A DNA stretch of 9,651 nt from Chloroflexota bacterium (GTDB lineage: Bacteria; Chloroflexota; Dehalococcoidia; Lucifugimonadales; JADFKI01). Below the pieces are notes generated by a model. It did not search any database, was not told the DNA's origin, and saw nothing but the letters and a program-made list of their open reading frames with translations. Position 1 is the stretch's first letter. Each line of letters begins with the position of its first letter. The translations under genes were made by a program, and so were the position numbers. The stretch is from NCBI GenBank assembly GCA_024648655.1, contig JAGGDZ010000418.1:1-9651 (forward strand), given 5' to 3'. Positions 5,809-9,651 of this stretch are shown piece after piece.

Positions 5809-5810
5809 GA
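5807..5810 (+). promoter_or_regulatory. Probable ribosome-binding site of nuoJ
   Basis: AGGA, overlapping the TAG stop of nuoI, lies 11 bases before TTG 5822. Spacing is slightly long, but it supports this start over the ATG at 5765 inside nuoI. Confidence 0.4.
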
Positions 5811-5821
5811 CAGACGCAAAC

Positions 5822-6319
5822 TTGATTACGCCTTCGCTGGTGCTGTTCTATGTAACCGGAGCGCTCACACTTGGGGGCGCTCTGGTTGTAGTCATGAGCC
5901 GCAACATCGTGTATGCGGCGTTCGGCTTGCTCGCCTCTATGGTTGGGGTGGCGGGGCTGTTTCTGCTGGCGCTGGCGGAGTTTCTGGCGCTGGCACAGCT
6001 GCTCATCTACGGCGGAGCGGTCGTCGTCGTCATTCTGTTCGCGCTGATGCTCACGCGGATTGAGGACTTCGAGAGCCTGTCGGACCATCCGCAGTGGCCC
6101 GTCGCGCTGATAGTCGCCATAGCCGTGTTCGGGGTGATAGCGGCGACCATCGTTGGGACAGCGGCGCCGGATACGGGTCGAGTCAGCCTGAGTTTTACCG
6201 CCCTTGGGAGCGCACTCTTCACAGAGTGGGCAGTGGCGTTCGAGGTGGCGTCGCTCGTGCTGCTGGTGGCGTTAATCGGCGCGGTGGTGATGGTGCGAAC
6301 ATCGGGTGACAGGGACTGA
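5822..6319 (+). CDS. nuoJ: NuoJ, complex I membrane subunit (ND6)
   Basis: From TTG 5822 the protein has 165 residues with five membrane helices. It is the ND6-like subunit next to NuoK and NuoH at the start of the membrane arm. Typical segments are LVLFYVTGALTLGGALVVVM, SRNIVYAAFGLLASMVGVAG, and LAQLLIYGGAVVVVILFALM followed by LTRIE; the last holds the family's YxGAxxVxxLFxxML helix with its pi-bulge region. A longer form from ATG 5765 (184 residues) is possible. It would overlap the end of nuoI by 44 bases and add a basic leader (RPTRAKLHLRTRTD) unlike NuoJ N-termini, so I prefer TTG with AGGA upstream. nuoK follows after 50 bases. Confidence 0.9.
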   Translation: MITPSLVLFYVTGALTLGGALVVVMSRNIVYAAFGLLASMVGVAGLFLLALAEFLALAQLLIYGGAVVVVILFALMLTRIEDFESLSDHPQWPVALIVAIAVFGVIAATIVGTAAPDTGRVSLSFTALGSALFTEWAVAFEVASLVLLVALIGAVVMVRTSGDRD

Positions 6320-6369
6320 CCTGCAAAGTCTCTTGACGCTTGACACGGGAAGGTTACCACGGGGATTAA

Positions 6370-6687
6370 ATGCTAGAACTGGCGCATTTTCAGGTCATAA
6401 GCGCGGCGCTGTTCGCCATCGGCATGTACGGCGTGCTGGCGAGGCGCAGCGCGGTGCTCATCCTGATGTCCATCGAGCTGATGCTCAACGCGGTAAACGT
6501 GAACCTCATCGGATTTGCCGCGTTCGGGGACTTCACCGAGGGGCAGCGCGCGCTGGGACAGACGCTCATCATCTTCGTCATCACGATAGCCGCCGCCGAA
6601 CTCGCGCTTGCTATTGCCATCATCCTGCGGCTGTACAGGAACAGGTCATCGGTGAATGTCGATGAGATAAACTTGATGAAGTGGTAG
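6370..6687 (+). CDS. nuoK: NuoK, complex I membrane subunit (ND4L)
   Basis: This 105-residue protein with three membrane helices is the ND4L-like subunit of the proton-translocating arm. The two buried glutamates known to matter in the family are present: Glu36 in MSIELMLNAVNVNLIGFA and Glu77 in ITIAAAELALAIAIILRLYR. Length matches the family (about 100). GGGGA lies just upstream of ATG 6370 with short spacing. The gene ends 11 bases before the nuoL start, and the nuoL ribosome-binding site overlaps its stop codon, so the two are probably translationally coupled. Confidence 0.96.
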   Translation: MLELAHFQVISAALFAIGMYGVLARRSAVLILMSIELMLNAVNVNLIGFAAFGDFTEGQRALGQTLIIFVITIAAAELALAIAIILRLYRNRSSVNVDEINLMKW

Positions 6688-6690
6688 GAG
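6686..6690 (+). promoter_or_regulatory. Ribosome-binding site fixing the TTG start of nuoL
   Basis: AGGAG overlaps the TAG stop of nuoK and lies eight bases before TTG 6699. It decides for the TTG, because no ATG in frame precedes the first conserved helix. Confidence 0.7.
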
Positions 6691-6698
6691 CACCTTAA

Positions 6699-8570
6699 TT
6701 GCACCTCGCATGGCTCATACCTGCCCTCAACGCCGCGGCGTTCGTCATCGTGGCGCTGGTCGGTCGTTGGCTGCCGGGGCGTGGCGCTTTCGTGTCTATA
6801 CTGGCGATGGCGGCAGGCTTTGCTCTGTGGCTGATAGCGCTTGCGGACATGCTCGGCGGCGGCGCGTCAGTCGTCTCATATGGCGTGGAGTGGCTGACGG
6901 CGGGGGGAACGACTATCGGCTGGGGCGCGCGCATCGACCGTCTTGCCATCGTGATGCTTGGGTTGGTTACGTTCGTGGCGCTGCTGGTGCAGGTGTACTC
7001 GTTGGAGTACATGCGCGGCGACTCGCGCTTCGGCTGGTACTTCGCAGTGCATTCGCTGTTCGGAGCGGCGATGCTGGCGCTTGTGCTCGCCGACAATCTG
7101 CTGTTCCTGTACATTGCGTGGGAGCTTGTGGGACTTGGCTCGTACCTGCTCATCGGGCACTGGTGGGAGCGGCGCTCGGCGGCAGAGGCGGCGAAGAAGG
7201 CGTTCATCACCACGCGCATAGGCGATGTAGGCTTGCTTATCGGCATCATCCTGCTGTTCCGCGCGACCGGCACATTCGACATATCCGACATCATCGCGGC
7301 GGCGCAGTCCGGGGCAATCGGTCAGGGAACGCTCACAGCGTCGGCGCTGCTGCTGTTCATGGGCGCGATGGGCAAGTCGGCGCAGTTCCCTTTCCATGTG
7401 TGGCTGCCCGACGCGATGGAAGGCCCGACGCCGGTGAGTGCGCTGATACATGCGGCGACGATGGTCGCGGCAGGCGTCTATCTGGTGGCGCGTATGCTGC
7501 CACTGTTCGAGCTTGCGCCGGTCGTGATGCTCGTTGTCGCCGTCATCGGGCTGATAACCTTCCTGTACGCGGGAACGCTCGCGCTGGTGATGACCGACAT
7601 CAAGCGCGCGCTGGCATACTCCACGATAAGCCACCTCGGACTGATGATGCTGTCGCTGGGCGCGTTCGGACTTGCCGCCGCCATCTTTCACCTTGTCGCG
7701 CATGGTGTGTCTAAGGCGATGCTGTTTCTGGGCGCGGGCAGCGTAATGCACGGGATGGATGAGGAGACGGACATACGGCTGATGGGCGGGCTACGGCGGG
7801 CGATGCCGCTGACCGCGCTGATATTCATCATAGGGGCGGCATCGCTTGCGGGTGTTGCGCCACTGAGCGGGTTCTTCAGCAAGGACGAGGTGCTGGTGGC
7901 AGTGCTGGAGCATGGCAGTCCGGCGTTCCTCGCGCTCACGCTTGCCGGAGTTGCGCTTAGCGCACTGTACATGGCGCGCTTGGTCTGGCTGACATTCTTT
8001 GGCAGCGCTCGCAGCGCGAACGCAGAGCACGCCCACGAATCACCCGCGCTTATGACCGTGCCGCTACTGCTGCTCGCGTTCTTTGCGCTTACGCTGGGCG
8101 CGATTGCGATAGACTGGGGCAGCATGCATCACGGCTTCGCCTACTGGATGACGGAGGGGCACGAGAAGTTCCACATCGTGCCGTGGCTGACGGTTGCGTC
8201 GCTGGTGCTCGCGGTCGGAGGAATCGCGTTGGGCTGGCACGTGTATGGAAGGGGCGAGTACGCAGCGCAGGCGCACCATGCGATTGCATCGCGATTCCCG
8301 ACAGTTCACCGCGTCCTGCTGAACAAATACTACATGGATGATATGTACCAGTGGGTCATAGACCGCATCGCGCTGACATTCAGCCGTTTCATCGCACTGT
8401 TCGACCGGGCTGTTGTGAACGACCGTGGAGTTGACGGCGCCGCGCTTGCCGTGCAGCTGACGAGTTGGTGGCTGAGATTGACGCAGACGGGACGGCTGTA
8501 TAATTACGGCGCGGCAATGGGGGCCGGCGCAGTGGCGCTGGCGCTGGCATGGTGGGCGCTGCTGGGCTGA
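6699..8570 (+). CDS. nuoL: NuoL, complex I antiporter-like subunit (ND5)
   Basis: This 623-residue polytopic protein is the distal, Mrp-antiporter-like proton pump subunit. Proton-path residues are visible: Glu142 in YIAWELVGLGSYLLIGHWW, Lys226 in GKSAQFPFHVWLPDAMEGPT followed by PVSALIHAATMVAAGVYL with His251, the DIKRALAYSTISHLGLMMLS segment (300-319), His335 and Lys339 in HLVAHGVSKAMLFLGAGSV, and Lys395 in SGFFSKDEVL. The C-terminus (about residues 490-623) has the conserved NKYYMDDMYQWVIDRI segment and a last hydrophobic stretch, consistent with the lateral helix and its anchor. Length is close to the usual 610-650. It starts at TTG 6699 with AGGAG eight bases upstream. It is not followed by nuoM and nuoN, which normally come next. 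Confidence 0.97.
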   Translation: MHLAWLIPALNAAAFVIVALVGRWLPGRGAFVSILAMAAGFALWLIALADMLGGGASVVSYGVEWLTAGGTTIGWGARIDRLAIVMLGLVTFVALLVQVYSLEYMRGDSRFGWYFAVHSLFGAAMLALVLADNLLFLYIAWELVGLGSYLLIGHWWERRSAAEAAKKAFITTRIGDVGLLIGIILLFRATGTFDISDIIAAAQSGAIGQGTLTASALLLFMGAMGKSAQFPFHVWLPDAMEGPTPVSALIHAATMVAAGVYLVARMLPLFELAPVVMLVVAVIGLITFLYAGTLALVMTDIKRALAYSTISHLGLMMLSLGAFGLAAAIFHLVAHGVSKAMLFLGAGSVMHGMDEETDIRLMGGLRRAMPLTALIFIIGAASLAGVAPLSGFFSKDEVLVAVLEHGSPAFLALTLAGVALSALYMARLVWLTFFGSARSANAEHAHESPALMTVPLLLLAFFALTLGAIAIDWGSMHHGFAYWMTEGHEKFHIVPWLTVASLVLAVGGIALGWHVYGRGEYAAQAHHAIASRFPTVHRVLLNKYYMDDMYQWVIDRIALTFSRFIALFDRAVVNDRGVDGAALAVQLTSWWLRLTQTGRLYNYGAAMGAGAVALALAWWALLG

Positions 8571-8593
8571 CGTATCTGCCCGAATTACGAATC

Positions 8594-8599
8594 AGGAGG
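8594..8599 (+). promoter_or_regulatory. Strong ribosome-binding site of the DUF4286-like gene
   Basis: AGGAGG, seven bases before ATG 8607, is the best Shine-Dalgarno match in the window. Confidence 0.75.
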
Positions 8600-8606
8600 C
8601 AAGACA

Positions 8607-8918
8607 ATGGCTGACTACATACTGGTTGTGCAACTGGATATTCCCAACGAACTGGAGGACGATTTCAATCGAGCGTATGACGAGGAGCATGTGCCGAACC
8701 TGCTGAATGTGTCGGGTGTGCATGGCTGCGACAGGTACAAGCTGGAGGATTCTACGGACGAGGGAATGGCGCGGTACGCCGCCGTGTACCACATAGACTC
8801 GCCGGACATCCCGGACAGCCCGGAATGGCGCGAGTGGGCGGACAAGGAAGGCGAGTGGGTCTCGAAGATTCGTCCTAACTACTCAAATCGCACGCGCTCG
8901 ATTTTCAGAAAGATTTAG
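8607..8918 (+). CDS. Small dimeric alpha/beta-barrel protein (DUF4286-like)
   Basis: This is a 103-residue soluble protein. The N-terminus YILVVQLDIPNELEDDFNRA, then YDEEHVPNLLNVSGVHGCDR and YKLEDSTDEGMARYAAVYHI, follows the strand-helix-strand pattern of the ferredoxin-like dimeric alpha/beta barrel fold. The EEHVP(N/D)LL...GV motif is typical of DUF4286/EthD-like small proteins often found beside catabolic genes. The second half (SPDIPDSPEWREWADKEGEW) fits the family's end. Function is unknown; relatives include monooxygenase- and dehalogenase-like ligand binders. It starts 36 bases after nuoL on the same strand with a strong AGGAGG, so it is probably cotranscribed, yet it is not a complex I subunit. 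Its stop lies in a 14-bp imperfect tandem repeat. Confidence 0.8.
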   Translation: MADYILVVQLDIPNELEDDFNRAYDEEHVPNLLNVSGVHGCDRYKLEDSTDEGMARYAAVYHIDSPDIPDSPEWREWADKEGEWVSKIRPNYSNRTRSIFRKI

Positions 8919-8937
8919 GCAAGAAGATTTAGGCAGA
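8910..8937 (+). repeat. 14-bp tandem repeat across the stop of the DUF4286-like gene
   Basis: AAGATTTAGGCA begins at 8910 and again at 8924, with a 14-base period (12 identical bases, then AG versus GA). The first copy encodes the last codons and stop (AAG ATT TAG). The bases after the second copy (AAGATT) start the unit a third time. Confidence 0.8.
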
Positions 8938-8956
8938 AAGATTAACTGACGCTTGC

Positions 8957-8993
8957 TCTCCTTGCCTTCTCCCAAAGGGCATGGGCAAGAAGA
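8957..8993. terminator. Hairpin between convergent genes, possible terminator
   Basis: CTTGCC (8961-8966) pairs with GGCAAG (8984-8989). TCT/AGA extends the stem past one mismatch, and CCC-AAA-GGG can pair inside it. It lies between the ends of the + strand DUF4286-like gene (8918) and the - strand repeat-protein gene (9035), where a bidirectional terminator would be expected. No T-run follows on either strand, so intrinsic termination would be weak. Confidence 0.3.
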
Positions 8994-9034
8994 ATGGCAA
9001 TCACGCCCACGACCACCAATTCAAGATGAAGCCG

Positions 9035-9651
9035 TCATCGCAGATAGTTGGGGCTTCCGGGTATAAAGCCGCTTCCTCCACTTGGCAGACCGGCTGATGG
9101 GTAAGGCGCGTTTTGGGGGATACCGCCATAACAAGTAGAAGACGACAGGACTGGCAGGACGTTTGACCAATCGCTGCACTTGCCACTGTCTTCTTCACAC
9201 ACCCTTACGACGTAAGAAGTGGCCGGTGAGTGTTGTGCACAACCACGAAAATCAGGGGAAAAGCGATAGTGATCTGAGGAGTCAGGCCACCCCTTTGGAT
9301 ATGTGGCTGATCCCTTGTGTTGCCACTGATAATGTGCCCGATAGTCACCAGCAAGCTTACTGAAGGTCCGCCCGTTGAATTTATAGACACGCGCTTTCAA
9401 ATTGGATGTGTCGGATGTGTCAATACTTGTCACTCGTGACAAGTCCCATATCAAAGCGTAATATCTTACATGAGCATTAGAATGATCGCTAAAACTAAGC
9501 TCGATCTCCGGGGTGTGAAAGGAGTTTGGTTCGTCTTGAGGTGGAAGCCCGGTCATAGGGAAGGGACCCGAACGCTTCCGATCCGTCCACCACCAAGGAC
9601 AACTCGACCTCGACCGGTATGTGACAATGTTTGACCAGGGACTGCAATTCT
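9035..9651 (-). CDS. Repeat-containing fibronectin-III-like protein, 3' part
   Basis: The frame is open from the right edge (first full codon 9649-9647) to TGA at 9035-9037, giving 204 residues. The 5' end is outside the window. Internal ATG 9556 is not a convincing start, because the frame continues upstream without a stop. The sequence is soluble, rich in Ser, Asp, Tyr and Trp, with strand-like stretches such as VRYYALIWDLSRVTSID, NLKARVYKFNGRTFSKL and SYVVRVCEEDSGKCSDWSNV. The last resembles the closing strands of a fibronectin type III domain. A matching tail, CSPWSNIVTYRSRSSC, occurs at the window edge and aligns over 16 residues with CSDWSNVLPVLSSSTC (9178-9131), so the protein probably has repeated modules of about 155 residues. 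Paired Cys and the Gly/Pro/Ser-rich end (SAGLPSGGSGFIPGSPNY) suggest an exported or surface protein, though no signal peptide can be seen here. Precise family unknown. Confidence 0.7.
   Translation of the reverse strand, partial: NCSPWSNIVTYRSRSSCPWWWTDRKRSGPFPMTGLPPQDEPNSFHTPEIELSFSDHSNAHVRYYALIWDLSRVTSIDTSDTSNLKARVYKFNGRTFSKLAGDYRAHYQWQHKGSATYPKGWPDSSDHYRFSPDFRGCAQHSPATSYVVRVCEEDSGKCSDWSNVLPVLSSSTCYGGIPQNAPYPSAGLPSGGSGFIPGSPNYLR

Noticed and set aside
5765..5821. Longer nuoJ form starting at ATG 5765
   Set aside because: It would overlap nuoI by 44 bases and add a basic leader foreign to NuoJ. TTG 5822 has AGGA upstream and begins right at the first conserved helix. Not excluded.
6340..6371. 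TTGACA in the nuoJ-nuoK gap as an internal promoter
   Set aside because: No acceptable -10 box at 16-18 bases. The only AT-rich hexamer (TTAAAT) overlaps the nuoK start with 20-base spacing.
1..9651. CRISPR arrays, tRNA or rRNA genes, transposases, toxin-antitoxin or phage-defence genes
   Set aside because: I looked for spaced repeats, tRNA-like TTCRANY arms, DDE or serine/tyrosine recombinase motifs and defence-type domains and saw none.

Overview
The window is most of a respiratory complex I (NADH:quinone oxidoreductase-type, nuo) gene cluster from a moderately GC-rich bacterium. In order on the + strand it holds the 3' end of nuoB, then nuoC, nuoD, nuoH, nuoI, nuoJ, nuoK and nuoL. There is no nuoE, nuoF or nuoG between nuoD and nuoH, so the locus encodes the connecting and membrane parts of an 11-subunit-style complex. 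The sequence style of the subunits (NuoH with GRTPFDI...AESEVVGGPFVEYSGAHW, a NuoD lacking one C-terminal helix, NuoI with CNFDAIE in its second ferredoxin motif) reminds me most of uncultured Chloroflexota (SAR202/Dehalococcoidia-like). The mix of HpcH/HpaI aldolase, SRPBCC and DUF4286-like accessory genes fits that too. This taxonomic guess is an inference from memory, not a search.

Layout. Bases 1-790: nuoB tail and nuoC. Bases 813-2340: two minus-strand genes, an HpcH/HpaI-type aldolase and an SRPBCC/AHSA1-type protein, which interrupt the nuo cluster. Bases 2341-2700: a 360-base intergenic stretch with a probable minus-strand promoter, a degraded second copy of the nuoC 3' end, a perfect 16-bp tandem duplication and a possible promoter for nuoD. 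Bases 2701-8570: nuoD, nuoH, a 38-codon small ORF, then nuoI-J-K-L with short gaps and ribosome-binding sites. Bases 8607-8918: a small dimeric alpha/beta-barrel-type protein where nuoM would be expected. Bases 9035-9651: the 3' part of a minus-strand gene for a repeat-containing, fibronectin-III-like, probably extracellular protein that runs off the right edge.

How the genes work together. NuoB, C, D and I carry electrons through iron-sulfur clusters to quinone at the NuoB/NuoD/NuoH interface. NuoH, J, K and L form the proton-translocating membrane arm. nuoM and nuoN are not in the window.

The most interesting observation is the nuoC-like tail just before nuoD (about 2469-2545). It aligns codon for codon with the last 19 codons of the intact nuoC, including its stop. 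This suggests that an older nuoC once sat directly next to nuoD, and that the present nuoC plus the two-gene minus-strand cassette came to lie in front of it by duplication or by replacement from another source. Other points worth a look are the small ORF between nuoH and nuoI, a His-His pair in place of Pro-Glu in the NuoH quinone-channel loop, and short tandem duplications that repeatedly straddle stop codons.
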